This document shows positions 1 to 32,060 of a stretch of 64,000 nucleotides of DNA, piece by piece. The position numbers and the translations under genes were made by a program. The first letter of the stretch is position 1. Every line of letters begins with the position of its first letter. Under the pieces are notes generated by a model, which was given only the letters and a program-made list of their open reading frames with translations, had not been told where the DNA came from and made no database searches. The stretch is from Enoplosus armatus (taxonomy: Eukaryota; Chordata; Actinopteri; Centrarchiformes; Enoplosidae): NCBI RefSeq assembly GCF_043641665.1, contig NC_092186.1, positions 20,516,501 to 20,580,500 on the forward strand, in the 5' to 3' direction.

Positions 1-1012
1 AACATTCTAGTAATCTGTACATAATATGAATGAATCAATTAAAAAAAAGGTTGTGTTGGTGTTGCTAAGGATGTTTAAAAATGATAACAAGGCTTGCTGT
101 AAGGTTGAAGGATGTGGAGAGGAGGAGGTGAGAAAAGAACGGCAACGCTGTTAAGTTTCCCAAAGAGCCTCTGAAACTGACAGACCTTAATATTTCAGGA
201 ACACATCATCAGGTAGAGATGGAGAAACAAGGCTTTCTAAGGCTTTTAGGTGTTTCAGCAAACTGTACTAAAAATGGATTTAATGCTCAGACTTCAATGA
301 CTGACATCTGCTGGTGATATTAATGTAGTGCAGTCGAACAGGACTACATTAATATCACCAGCAGATATAAGATACAGGCGTCCTCTGGATATGATGTGAT
401 GCACCACGCATACATATTTAGGAGTTTGAATTTATAGCGATTCAGTCAAATTTCATGAGACTCACTGAACTGGACGCCTTCTTTGGCCTTAAAACATTGC
501 GTATGCGATTATTCATGTTAACTTGGCAGGTCTGTAAATCTGCAGGCTGTGATCAACAAATAAAGATCGACTGATGCCGCCCGATAAATCAATCTTTAGT
601 TGTTCGTTATTTACATGGAGGCATTGACAGGAGTCGGTTACAAATGGAGATTATGGGATTACGCTCTAGGTCATAAATGTGGTCTGTGTGCAAAGGAGAG
701 GGTCTGTTTGTGTATTCAGGGCCATGTTAATGTGACAGGGGATTACGAGTGTGTAATGGGGATGAAATGCTTTAAAATGCCTCTGAGCTTCACTGTCACT
801 AGTTAGAACAACATCTTCTTTAATTCCTGGATGCAAATAAATCTGTAAGAATTAATAACGTAATATTATTAAATAACACATATTAGATGTTTGCAGTACT
901 ATAATTTTTGGAAAACTGATGTCCCCACAAAATGGATAACAGTACATGTCTGTAACACCTCTTGCAAAAAGCAACAATTCAACTTGCTGCTACTTCTGTG
1001 AGACTCTCTCAC
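1..1012. other. Non-coding edge, probable last intron of rexo1
   Basis: No exon of rexo1 was recognised here. The exon ending at 1013 closes in phase 1 with a GTGAGA donor on the minus strand, so the transcript continues leftward and its terminal exon is outside the window. The only structured element seen is the inverted repeat at 306-366. Short open frames here show no codon signature or homology I recognise. Confidence 0.6.
306..366. repeat. Perfect 24-bp inverted repeat, 13-nt spacer
   Basis: Bases 306-329 (ATCTGCTGGTGATATTAATG followed by TAGT) are the exact reverse complement of 343-366, separated by 13 nt (330-342). The flanking bases 305 and 367 do not pair, so the arms stop sharply. 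It could fold into a long hairpin in DNA or RNA. It may be a foldback remnant or a small hairpin locus; function is unknown. Confidence 0.9.
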
Positions 1013-10827
<9,815 letters not shown>

Positions 10828-10929
10828 TATCTCCAAATGTTCCTCTCATGCCCGCATGAACAACCTCGGTCGTTTTTCTGCGTAGTTTTTTGTCGTACTG
10901 CAAAAGCTTGTAGGAGCGACGGAACAATA

Positions 10930-11060
10930 ACAACGTCCCTACGGCGCCATGTTGGATTGGTCGGGTGGATGAAATCTCGCGTGAATTCACGTGTCGCGCT
11001 CCTTGACGTCACAGAGCGTAGTGAGCGGTTATCGTTGCATGTAAGAAGCTAACTTTAAAA
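10930..11060 (-). promoter_or_regulatory. rexo1 promoter region
   Basis: Reading toward the gene (decreasing coordinates) there is a full palindromic CRE, TGACGTCA, at 11004-11011; an E-box CACGTG at 10988-10993; a CCAAT box (ATTGG on plus) at 10956-10960; and an ATGGCGCC YY1-like motif near 10944-10951. The block is CpG-rich compared with its surroundings and lies 110-190 bp before the start codon, as expected for a TATA-less housekeeping promoter. Confidence 0.65.
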
Positions 11061-11099
11061 CCTTTAACCCAGTCTGCTCCCAAACCTCCGCAGTTTGTC

Positions 11100-14000
11100 A
11101 AAGAAAGCCTTTAGTGTGTTACTTTTAGACCACAAATTAGCTCGTCACGTGTGGTGGTATTTTTCAGGGTTAGGGTTAACGATATCCCGGAAAGTTAGTT
11201 TTATCCAGATATTTCCGTTGCTTTCCTTCTATTAGTATTAATGAACTGAAACACCTCGTTGTGCTCCTCATAGTGAGGTTATGGATTGAAGGAAAAAAAA
11301 AACAAAAAAAAACGTTGAGCCCGATTTGCAAAATAAGGGAGACAAGTGTTTCAACATTTTATTTCACAGGTATCCATTGATCGGTTGTCCAGTCGAAGTC
11401 ATCGGCTCACATGGCCTGGAGAGGAAAGCAGGAATATGGTCCATACGTGCAATTTACTGACAACGACCATCATCAAGAGCCCTCTCACGTGGTGGCATGT
11501 GGAGCTAAAGACAGCTGCGAATAACCACTCCTTTAAATGTCCAACGGAACAATTCATTTGTGAAATCACGTTTTGCCCGAGCACATGCTAAAACTGAGAC
11601 GTCTTGTGCATCTAGACATGAACACATCTAGTACTTTTAAATGCTAGAAATAAACAAGTCTTTCAACAAATCAACAAAAAATCTCACACATAGCCATTTT
11701 GTGTCTGCTGAAGAAAAACATTTAACTTTTTATTTATTTTATTTTACCGACCAGCAAGTTAATTTCTGTCAAAAATCCCAGATGTCCTGACAGGAAGTAA
11801 AATAAAAAAATATTTAAACTTCACAAATGGTCCCTAAAGTGCTCCATGATACCTACCTCCAGCTCGACTCTCAAACTTCAGACCAAACACGTGCTCAGGT
11901 TTTTTGTGCACTCCATACAGTCACGTGATCCAGCTGGAGCCAGTCCTAATCGCTCATGCTCAGGTGCGCTGCACAGGTAATCAGTGACGTAGTACGTGGC
12001 CCTCTTTCAGCTGTGAAATCTTGTTTGCGAAAGTGAGATCCACTCTTCAGCCTCAGAGGTGTTTTATTCTGGAGCAGGGCATCAGTCACGTGGATATATA
12101 GTTAAACGTTTCTCTTTTAATGGAGATATTATTTATAAACAAAGGAGGAGTACTGAAGGGTATGCCAAATATTACTCATTTCTGCTTTGTTAGATTGGTT
12201 AAACACAAGAAATGTCTAAAGTCATTGCACTCATGACTCTATCCTTTTATAAGCCTCTGATGTGTAAGTTTCTTTGCTTTATATGTTTTTACCTCCTGCT
12301 TTTTATCTCCGCAATTATTGCGTCAAAAACATTTTTTCTATACTTATTTTTACTTTTTATTCACACTTCATCATCATTACTTACACCTGCACTGGACTGC
12401 TGTATGTTTGTACATTTGTTCCGTTTCTACAATAGAAAATCAGTAAAATATAGTTTGTATATATTAATTGTTTTAAAATGTGCTCACTGATATCACAGTT
12501 TCATGGGCAGGAAGTAGCCTAGTATAAAAAAAAATACATGTCTTTAGATCATTTAGAAAGTATAAAGAGCATTCAAAAAGATTGAATACAAGTTTAGTTT
12601 CACAGTTTGAAGTCTTGGGCTCAAATGCAAAAGCAGTTACGAGTTTGGAGCGAATAATAAGAAAACGGAAAACCCTGGAAATCCATTCATTAAAACACAG
12701 TATGTGTTGAATCTTGCACTATTGACCTGTGACACAGTAGAAAAAGCACAGGTGTAAATAATCTGAAGTCCATTTAGCTGCTTCAGTCTCAGGCTCCTGG
12801 TGGTGTTCATGCTGGCTCACTGTCATGGTGCACTGGCACACTTGAATACAGCAGAGCCATCATCAATGTTATTAGGAACACCTGAGCTTTGTGTTGTGAG
12901 AAAGGCCTTTTGCAGTATTGATCTTGTGAAAACAAAATGGGAAAAGCCAGGTAACTGCATTGCTGCATTACTTCACACTGTTCTTGTCATTTATTTATGA
13001 ATTAAGATGCAAACAAGATGGTAAGGCATTTAAAAGTGTAGAGTAATTTGCAAGTAAGAGGAAGACATTAAACCTTCGACTGATCTTGTCTGCAGACTTT
13101 TAGAGTCACAAGGAGGCAAAGAGACAATAAAACAGCTGCTGTACCTGAAGTCCCACAACCGAGACAAAAGTAAATAAAAAGTATAAAGAATGAATGTAAT
13201 ATTGAGCATGAATATAGTTTTCTCTTTTTTATAATGTCCTAACTTTATTGTTTATTTTTTAATATTTCCTGTTACTGGGATTGTATTTGTATCCCTATTT
13301 TATCAGGATCTAATATAATTATGAAACTTTATTTGTTTAGCACTTTTTATAAAATGCTTTACAGGGAAAAGAAGTGATAAAAGCAAATGGAGTTTAAACA
13401 ATCATAACAAAACTTTGTGTAGAAATCACATGACACAAGTCGATTTGTTCCCCCTTTATTTATGTTTTATGTAATCAAATAAAATGTTCTTAACTATTGG
13501 TTAAGGATATAATCTACTGCATCTTCATAAAAGAGTTCTTCATAACTAACTACGAGGATACTCTTTCTGTTTAATATCGGCAGTGTGACTCTACATGTAT
13601 CTGAGAGAGCTCTCCACTAGAGGGAGACAAATACCTGTTTAGTTCCTCATCGGTCACACGCTCTCTGGAGACTGTACAGAAAACACTGCTGTTGCATCAT
13701 TTAATTTCCTCCTGCCTCATGACGTTTGAGCTGCTGACATAGAAGTTATGCAATATAGTTGTTTTTTTTATTTCTTGAGAACTTTTTATTTCTGTGTCAA
13801 ATGACAAATGACACATAAAATGTTGTTTTGATCACTATGATAAATTAATACATTGATAGTAGAGCTGAAATGATTCCTTGTTAATCACTCAGTCAATCAA
13901 CAGAAAATTGACAATTGTTTCCAGATATTTGCTGGTTCCAGCTGCACAATGTGAGGATTTGCTGCTTCTCTGTTTTTATATAATTTTTAAATTTAATATT

Positions 14001-14800
14001 TTTAGTTTAGGTCAGACAAAAGACCTCTGAAGACATCACTGTGGGCTCTCAGAACTTGTGATGGGCTTTTTAAAATTAATTTCATAAACAAAACAATGAA
14101 TTGATTCATAAAATAAATAGACATTACCAGTAATGAAAATAGCAGTTACAGCCCCAACTGATGGGTCATCATGCACACACTGTTATCCGATTGTTTGATG
14201 ATTATTATTAGTTATAATTAAGCTTCTCAGTGTTGAACTTTTGACCAAACCCAGCTCCTGTTTATCTACTTGAAGTAATATTTCTTCAGACAACTGATTT
14301 TTAACCACGGGATGATAAGTCCTGACTTGTAGCAGCATTCAAATGATACACTGGAATTGTGCGACTTCAGCAGAAGTCATTTTGTATTTCCAGGGAGATC
14401 ATGAGGTGGCAAGCTGGAGCTGCAGCTCTTGCAGCAGGTTGCATCAGTCTTGTCAGATCAGGCCTGTGAAGAGCGCCCCCTCGGCAGTTCTCAGCATGAC
14501 TAACGCAAGGTGAAACCACCGTCACATTTCAGTGTGTGTGAGAGGAGACAACTGAGCCCGTATTTACCAACAGCCAAGGACATATGCGACATAGTCAGCT
14601 CGGGTATCAGGGAGTGTTACTGATAGAGATTTACAGCACTGACTCAGATGAAACGGCTTCGACCTCGGCCAAAAGATAAGCCTGCTGGTTAATATGAAAC
14701 TAGAGATACAGCAGAGAGCAGAAACCAGGGAAAGTACAGTTGTTTTCACTGTAGCCCTTCAGGCTTTAAGCAAAATACAATAACATTACAGTAACCAGAC
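11100..14800. other. Intergenic spacer between mknk2 3' end and rexo1 promoter
   Basis: No exon with recognisable protein homology was found on either strand. The stretch is AT-rich with short chance ORFs only. It includes an interspersed repeat at about 13860-14160. A few CACGTG and CACGTGA elements occur at about 11147 and 11924, without clear gene association. Confidence 0.6.
13860..14160. repeat. Interspersed repeat of the GCTGCAACTAAT-type family
   Basis: The segment runs from AGAGCTGAAATGATTCCTTG to ACAGCCCCAACTGATG and resembles the segments at 4200, 31798, 38020 and 56870. It starts and ends with related ends in opposite sense (GAGCTGAAATGAT...cagttacagcccc), suggesting a small inverted-repeat element. 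Boundaries are approximate. Confidence 0.5.
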
Positions 14801-14824
14801 AGACAAGTGTGTAGTTCAAAGCAT

Positions 14825-14830
14825 TTTATT
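14825..14830 (-). terminator. Candidate mknk2 polyadenylation signal AATAAA
   Basis: TTTATT on plus gives AATAAA on the transcribed strand, about 2.9 kb after the mknk2 stop codon. It is the clearest canonical signal at the end of a long stretch without other genes. A 19-bp T tract lies just beside it. Confidence 0.5.
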
Positions 14831-16106
14831 GCATTTTTTTTTTTTTTTTTTTTAGAAAAACAATACAAAATTCTGAAGCAACTGTCATAAATGTTGCCTT
14901 GAGTGAACTGCAATCATTCACATGGTACAGTAAAGTGCTTATTTTAAATCAAAATATTGTTTTGTATTAAAGGATGTATTGATTTCAAATTCCTTCCCAT
15001 GAACACAATGGGCTTGGGGTGATTCAGACAGTGTTAAAATCAGGTGTCAACTCTCAAAAGTAAAAGATTGAGGACTATCAACGTAGACAGAATAACCCCA
15101 CACACCATGTCCATGAAATGAACTATTTATAAAACATTTGATCAATGTTGCTGGATTGTAAATGCTTTTGCCTGTGGCTACATTCAAATTGTGGGGAGGT
15201 TGATGATGGACTGTCCATTTGAATGAATGACTGAATTTTAACACTTCCTTACTTCAAAATGACTTACAATATAAAAATTGCGAGGCATAAGGATATCATT
15301 TTGTCCCCTTTCCCCCCAATAAAAGGCAGTCCAAAAAGCTACTGCCGCCTGACAAAAGTAGAAATGGTCATGACCAAGAAAAACTCTTATTATACCATTC
15401 AGGATATTACAGAGTATGGCCAAAGTCTGTGCATTTCAGAGTATCCAACCCTATCGAAAAAGTAGGGACTAAATCATCTGATGCTCAAAAGGGAGAAAAA
15501 GGCAGAATACTGAACTGTATTGGTATTTTCAAAACCCCAAGATTGCCTTGATCATCAGCTTTATGCTTTGAGATTACTGATAGCAAAGTAGTTTCCCAAA
15601 TGGAGAAGAAACAGCTGCATACACAAATTCAAGTAAGTCTTATTATAAGACATAAAACCCCATAACTATGCATCTGTAGAAAGGTATTTTAGAACTATTA
15701 CAGTGTCCTATTATCAGCATAATGGGTCCTTTGACACCAAGGGAGCCATTTCCAGAGTACCGTCGCTGCAGTGCTGTAACAGGACATGGACAATCAGAAG
15801 TCCCCACTTCTCACTGCTAGGTGCTGGATCACATGTTCAATGTCATGACTTGAACCCTCTTTGGTGAAATGGCTACAGTGTTGTGAGACCTCATCACCTG
15901 TCCATTACCTGTCGGTTTCAGAATGAGCTTAATGAACTTAATCTGAACAAAAAAAAAAAATTATTGCCAACTCTTACACATAAAAAAAAAAAAAAAAAAA
16001 CTTAAACTCTCCTTCACTGGGCATGAACGCTCCAGGTCAACTAAACAAACTCTTTCCATCTCACCCCATACTTCACATACTCTGAACTTTTAAAAACACA
16101 AAACGT

Positions 16107-16130
16107 AAAAAAAAAAAAAAAAAAAAAAAA
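16107..16130. repeat. A24 homopolymer
   Basis: A 24-base A run, flanked on both sides by the short direct repeat ACGTAAAA, lies in the presumed mknk2 3' UTR, where it would be a U run in mRNA. A 19-base run at 15982-16000 is similar. Confidence 0.9.
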
Positions 16131-17713
16131 CGTAAAAAGGAAAACATCCGGTGTTTCACCTGAACTGAACAGCACCTGCATGAAAATCAACATGTAGAAA
16201 ATAAAAGCTTATTAACAGCCATGAAAAGGAAAAAAATAAAATCAGTGTGGCACATTGACATGGAGTTTTCAAACATGAAAAATAAAGTAAACTTAAAACA
16301 GCTACACGTTCGTGGAAGACTTTTTTTGTTGTTTCTTTTTGTGGAATGTTTTTCCTTTTTTTTTTTTTTAAACGTTTCTTTTTTGAAAAATCTCATCTGC
16401 CTCTTATTTTGTAATGAGAATTTCTGATGTCATTTTGAAAGGGGTGTCTCCTCAAAAAAACAAAAAAGTCCAAATAAAGGAATTCAACAAATGACACTGG
16501 GGTCACATTGGCCAACATGTGCTTTTCAAACCCCTGATAGGAGTTCTAATCTTTACTGCCAAAATATTCAAATATATTTCAACATATAATTCATAAACTG
16601 ATTTGTAGAAAAAAAAAAAATACAAGTTCCGGTTGTGGCCAAGGGGACATGAATTCTTTACAATGAAAGTAACACTGACCCAGTTTCACTTACCTAGCCA
16701 TTTAACATAATTAGCTATACCAACATACCAGATACACTTCAGAGCTAGCTCAGAAGACTCATTTTGGGGGTGGCCCTGCATCATAACCCAAGTACAATAG
16801 TTTAATTCAATACTATTAGACTTTCCTGATGGTCTCATATAAACACTGAAAGGTGTGGCCACTGATAATTTGGCATATGTTCATGTAATAAACTGAATGA
16901 ATCGAACAGTAAGTCATGGCTGGGTACAGACAAACATTCTTTGCTCTAGGAGCATTAAGTGCATGGCCACCAAGCTAGATGAGTGCGCGTTTTATCTCAG
17001 ACATTTACAGAAGAGGCTCAGCGTTGAGGAATTTCTTATATGGAGAATGGAAAAAAAATTCTTTGAAGTCCCCAGCCACATAATGGACCGCACCAGGCAC
17101 GGACAGCATTGGCTTACAGCCCTTCCAACCCCTTATATACTGAATCCCTTTGAGACAGGAACAGCCTTCATCTTGGCATATTGCATAAGCTTGTACGTAT
17201 GTGCAGATGGGCCATTCATGCATATACATACAGGCAAAGAGAACATTCCAGATAACTTAATTCACAGTGGATCCAGTTGTAACGTGGGAGCAGCACAACA
17301 GGTTGTCCTTTGGTGACTGAGCTTAGTTTCAAAGATAAGTGTTTGGATTTCTTCTGAACTGAGTTTTATGAAGAAAAAAAACAAAACATAACTTAGAAAA
17401 TACTTCTCTCTCTCTCCCAAATCATTAACTGGCCCTCCTCCCAAACCCTGACATGCACATATGTGTGTGTTTGCTATATGCAGGCCCTGGGCTGATGTGC
17501 TTCAGAAGTGCTGCAGAAGGGCAGAAGGCATTTAGAGAAAGGGCTGCAAGCAGCATCTCCCTTTACAGCGAGGCAAGAAAGCCTGAATGGCAGAGGAACC
17601 AAGGCCAGCTAGAGTCAGGGAGAAGGGCCAGAATTAGAGAGGGAGAGTCTCAGGGCAGTCTTAGATCTGGACTTGAATCTTAACGGAAGGTCGGAGGTCA
17701 GGGTTGACAAACT

Positions 17714-27269
<9,556 letters not shown>

Positions 27270-27272
<3 letters not shown>

Positions 27273-27435
27273 TTCGCTTCGATTTGGGGTGATTTTTGGT
27301 GGATGTGCGGCGGCGGCAGTGGTTTTTGGGATATCAATTTGCACTTCTCCAAAACAGAAAATCGTTTCAGAGAGAGTCGCAAGTGATCACACTGCGCTGG
27401 ATGGTCAGCTTGCTGCGGCGTTTTAAACGGGAGCC
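27270..27435 (-). other. mknk2 5' UTR part of exon 2
   Basis: A GTTCACAG acceptor ending at 27436 on the minus strand opens an exon that carries about 163 nt of leader before the ATG at 27272. The leader has a GCCGCCGCCGC stretch and no in-frame ATG before the start. Confidence 0.55.
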
Positions 27436-28087
27436 CTGTGAACAAAGCAAAACACACCGCAATGTTATGTTACGACCCACATTACCAGAACAAATCACCG
27501 AGATACCAACAAGCAATTGGTTTCGCCAAGTTTAAATGAAAGCTTAACCACATAAACCTTGACTATGGCAGATTGACGTTAGCTAATATCCGTCACATGT
27601 TCATGTGGTAATAAAAAACAGTGCAACAACAGCAACAGCAAACTCAACGCCACCCACGTTAATCTTAACTGTTAGGTAAACGTTAGTTACAGCTTTTAAA
27701 TAAACCAAGTTAAGAGGATACACCATGGCGAAACCCAAGACAATGCTATAATTTGGGTACGATAAGCAAATATGTCGAAAAGCCAGACTGTTTTCAGTTT
27801 AACAGTAAAGGTAGCGGCCGCTACAACGGCAGCAGGGAAGCTAACATTCGTTTAGCTAACGTTAGCACGCTCCTGAGTCATAACGGTCAAAATGCGAGCA
27901 CTGGTCGCGTGTTGACCGTTGTGACAGATTTAATTTTAACGTCATACAGCAAAAGGTCAGTTACCGTTAATACCCTAACGTTACTGTAGCTTAGCGTTGC
28001 CAGAAGAACGGATACAATCGCCCTTTGGGAGAAAAAAAAAAGAAACAGTAAACCTGCTATTCAAAGATACTACTTTTTTGTACTCAC

Positions 28088-28200
28088 CCCGTTGTTAATT
28101 TTACAGCTCCAGTGTTAGCGTCGTTGTTTGACCCACTGCTTCAAACGCCGCAGAGGACGGTCGAGGGGGGATACGCCTGATAGAAGTGCGTGGAAGGTGG
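28088..28200 (-). other. Probable non-coding first exon of mknk2
   Basis: The minus strand reads TTAACAACGGG|GTGAGTA, a strong donor at 28088/28087, and its downstream acceptor near 27436 would join it to the coding exon 2. The upstream limit is a guess, since the transcription start cannot be read from sequence alone. Confidence 0.5.
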
Positions 28201-29114
28201 AAGACAACCGACAGCGTAGGTGGTTTTATAACCTCACTGGTGACTCCTCCTTGTCTCCTCCCTCCTCGGACTGCATCAACCGACTGGATGGATCATGTGT
28301 TTTCGAGAAGAGGATATAGTGGCTAGGTACCATTTTGTCTCGCTGCAGTAAGTTTACCACTTCTCAAGGTAAAAAGCATACATAGCTGCTCGACATGGAG
28401 CAGAAGACATAAGATAAGAGGTAACTTGATGAGATACGTCATGTGAGTAGTTTAAAATTGCATGAGGTTCAATTCTGGACACATTTCAGGAAAGAATCTC
28501 GGAAACAAAATTGGTAATACACACTAAATGGTACTCGGCCAATGAGCTCTGTTTTGTTTCGGAGGCCTCACGACAGGATGTATGGAGGAACGAAATGGCG
28601 AGTACGTGCACATCGGCACAATCAGCACCTACGGCTGTTTTGACGAAAGAGATGTGAGGATCTCAATGGAGGTGGAGAGAGCAACATGTAGACAAACCAG
28701 ATCCACCGGTTTACTCAATGACGGCGTTGAAATGAGTATAACCTTTTTCTGATGCTGTCACTGGACGTCAAGGCCACATTATAAATAGGAGCTAGTACAT
28801 GCAATACACATTTGTCAGCTTTGTGCTCTGTGAAATATATAAACAAGCAGACATGCACCACCCCTCTCTCCCTCTTTGTGTGTCTCTGAAATGGAAAAAT
28901 TTACATTTATGATGCGTTAAACCTTATTGTTACACCCAGTGATGAATGCCCATGGCCAGATGGGTGTTCAAAGAAATCCCCTGTCTGAGTCATTGCATGC
29001 AGCTACTCAGACTGGGACAGTGGCATGACTTCAGATGTTGCGGGATTTCAGTATCACATACACAACCACTGTCAAACACACACACATACTCACATGCAAT
29101 CTAGCAAAAGTAGC

Positions 29115-29550
29115 AAAGAAGAAATAATTCACTACAAGTAAAAGTCCCGTACTCAGAATTATACTTAAGTACAAGTAAAGAAGTATGAGAATCAAAAGGT
29201 ACTTACAGTATCAAAAGTAAAAGTACTCATAATGCAGGCAGAATGACTCCTGTCAGTGTTGTATTATAATACTGGATTGTTATTGCTGATTACTGCAGCA
29301 TTTTTGTAGTGGCTGGTTGAAGTAAAGCTAAATTTAACTATTTCATATACTGTTTGGTAGTTTAACCTCTAACAAAACATCATATTTTATAAGATCATCT
29401 GATTTGTATGTAAAACCCTGATCTTTAAAGTAACCAGTAACTACAGCTGTCAAATAAATGTAGTAAAGTAGCATAAAACGAAAGTGCCTCAAAACTGTAG
29501 TTAAGTACAGTATTTGAGTAAATGAACTTAGTTACTTTCCACAACTAGAA
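29115..29550. repeat. AGTA-rich dispersed repeat, copy 1
   Basis: Runs from AATTCACTACAAGTAAAAGT to TTGAGTAAATGAACTTAGTTACTTTCCAC. Related segments occur at about 32820, 39755, 44180, 45905 and 47170, all containing AGTACTT/AAGTAC phrases and the TACTTAGTTACTTTCC end. Both ends resemble each other in inverse sense, as in a MITE. Boundaries are approximate. Confidence 0.7.
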
Positions 29551-30637
29551 AATAATCTCTAAAATTTGGATTTTTAACAGACTAACTGATAGATTTAAAG
29601 TCTATTTGCTTTGGGGAAAACACACAAAAGTATTCGTACAACGCACAGCAATTATGTGGATTTTAGGTGTAGTAATTGACAGGGAAGGAGAGCACAATTT
29701 CCAGCTGCAGCCCCCACCTTCTGTGATGTGTGATGAGGCAGGCGCGGCTCGTTTTGGAGCCTGATGAGGAGGCTGTTCAGACGAGGGTGGAGACACTATC
29801 TCATGGTTGTGATAATGAAGGAAATCCAAGAACTCTGATGAAGTAGAAACGTGTGCTCTCTTAACCCATCCGCTAATTGTGAGATGCCAAAGCAATATCG
29901 CCACAGACATGACAAGTTCATACAGTATTTTCAGAGATTAAAGGCAATGGTATTTTGAGTCACAGTAGAGGGATGGCAACTTTGTTATCTCATATTAATA
30001 TTGTTCTTTTACGTGCATCCCCTTAATTACGTCCAGATACTAATGATAGAAAATGATAACAACTTTTCACCATCTAACCGCATGTTGCATTATATGCCAA
30101 GAAGTGTAAATGCTTCATTGTACCAAGTGCTTTGTGAAACTGTATGTCCTCTGTTATTTGTTACCTGTTATTTACCATCGTATATAATCCCTAGTCCACG
30201 GCCCTATAGCATTCATTTATTGTTTATCAAAGGTGTTAAAGTTTAAACCATTTATTGTTTGTTTTCAGGAGTGAACTGTCTTGTGACCAGAGGCTTTCTG
30301 CCTCTCCTCCTTTCACCTTCTGCCCCTCAAACATAAGCCCGATGGTAGCAAACATTACGCAAGCTGTTGGCTGACTATCCCTTGCCAGGAGCACATGGTG
30401 TAGTTGAAGGTTTAGTAGGAAAACAAGATCACACGTCGAAGTGCAAGGGGTGGGTCTGTGTCACTATAGGTCAAAAGGAAGAGGGATAGGCCATCATAAA
30501 TAACTTAAGGTGGCAACAACCACATTTCTGATGTTAATGGCACTCAATCAGGAGATACTCAGGAGGGGGTTCTCTTTTTAGGCAGAGGTTAGGTTCCAGT
30601 CTGAAATATGATATAACAGAGGTGTGTCTCTGTGTGG

Positions 30638-30638
<1 letters not shown>

Positions 30639-30669
<31 letters not shown>
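30639..30669. repeat. (GTT)n microsatellite
   Basis: About ten GTT units following GTGTGGTT. Confidence 0.9.
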
Positions 30670-31797
30670 CATGACAACACTGCCGTTCAGGGCTAGTCGT
30701 CTACAATATCCTGATGCTAAAGCTGTAGATGCAGGTATTCAGGTAGGGTAGGTAGGGTTGTTCAGCCAGTTGTGTTGTTGCCATCTGTCTCTGAGGATGT
30801 GTGCATCTGCAGTATTTCCATTGTGTTTAATAAATAACACACCATTCTCTAAAGTCTGAACCAGCAGTATTTGTTGCACAAACATTCCTATTCCAGTACA
30901 GTACTACACGCTTCATGCATCTGTGCATGTGCATAACTACTATATGCTCATGCCTGCGAATGTATTCATGAAATGCACATGTCAGGCACGTTCAAATAAA
31001 ACTGTCAAAGGCAGAGAAGATAAGTGTGGTAGAAGTCTTACACAGTTACAATAAGTTGCATACTTTTCTCAAGTACGGAGGTCACAGTGCCCCAGGGTGC
31101 TGATTGTACCTTTTCTAAGAAACCTTCCCACAGCAAACTTCCCAGAAGGAAGTCGCCTCCAGTTAGGAAAAGACTCAAATATAACCTCTGGCAAAGTACA
31201 GTAAATGCTTTATACAGTAGAAAGACGGCCTACTGGACCACTGAAATGAATCCAACATCCAGCAAAGCTCCTTTAACACAGAAAGAGTTTCCAAGGATTT
31301 TGTTGTTCCAGTTGTGCTCTGGAAAACCTTTTGTCTTTTTTTCTTTTTTGCACTTTGCTCTTGTTACATAACCATGTATAGCAAAGCATTTTAGAATCTC
31401 CCTTTTGGGCTTGGCTGTAGTGTTTGTGTCACTATTTAACTTCCTTCTGAATAACTAGATGCACAGAGTTTTAGACTTTACATGTAATAAATCATGCCCT
31501 ACTTTTAAGAAACTAATGGGAAGTGAGTAGGTGTAAGACGTGTGTAACAGACACAGTTTGCACTTTTTAATGACTGTAATCAGTCTTTGTTGTGCTATTG
31601 CGGAAACTTCACTAACATCACAATGCACAGAGGAACACTCGCATGTCCATAACAGAAAAGGTTGGTTAACGTAGACATGGAAATGTTACATGTTTTTATG
31701 TAGATTTCACAAAAGGTGATGTTAAACTCTTTACATACAGAGTGAGATAGCCTAAGTTGTGATTTTATTGTCGAATAGTGGAGCAATGTGACCATTA

Positions 31798-32060
31798 GGG
31801 CTGCAACTACAATTATTTTCATTGTTTATTAATCAGCTGATTATTTTCTCAATTACTCATTTGGCCTGTTAAACCTCAGAAAATAGGTGACACCTTTAAT
31901 AGCTTGCTTTGTCCAAGACCAGTCCATGACCCACAGCTTTTAAATTTGGCTGTCATGTAAGACAAAGACAAGTAGCACATTATTAGAACAGATAAGCTGG
32001 CATAAGCAAATGTTTGGCATTTCTGCCTGAAAAGTGATTTGAATGGTTAATCAGTTATTG
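31798..32060. repeat. Interspersed repeat beginning AGGGCTGCAACTAC
   Basis: The phrase GGGCTGCAACTACAATTATT...AGAAAATAGGTGACACCT closely resembles 4200-4520 (GCTGCAACTAATG...AGAATAGGTGACATC), showing that both derive from one dispersed family. Non-coding. Confidence 0.65.

Larger units (their letters stand above)
14810..17713 (-). other. mknk2: Predicted long mknk2 3' UTR
   Basis: From the TGA at 17714 to the AATAAA near 14825 there is about 2.9 kb of AT-rich sequence free of recognisable transposon motifs. In the sense strand it carries several long U runs (complements of A runs at about 15949-15960, 15982-16000 and 16107-16130). It is not proven to be transcribed, but the lack of any other gene and the position of the poly(A) signal favour a long 3' UTR. 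Confidence 0.55.
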
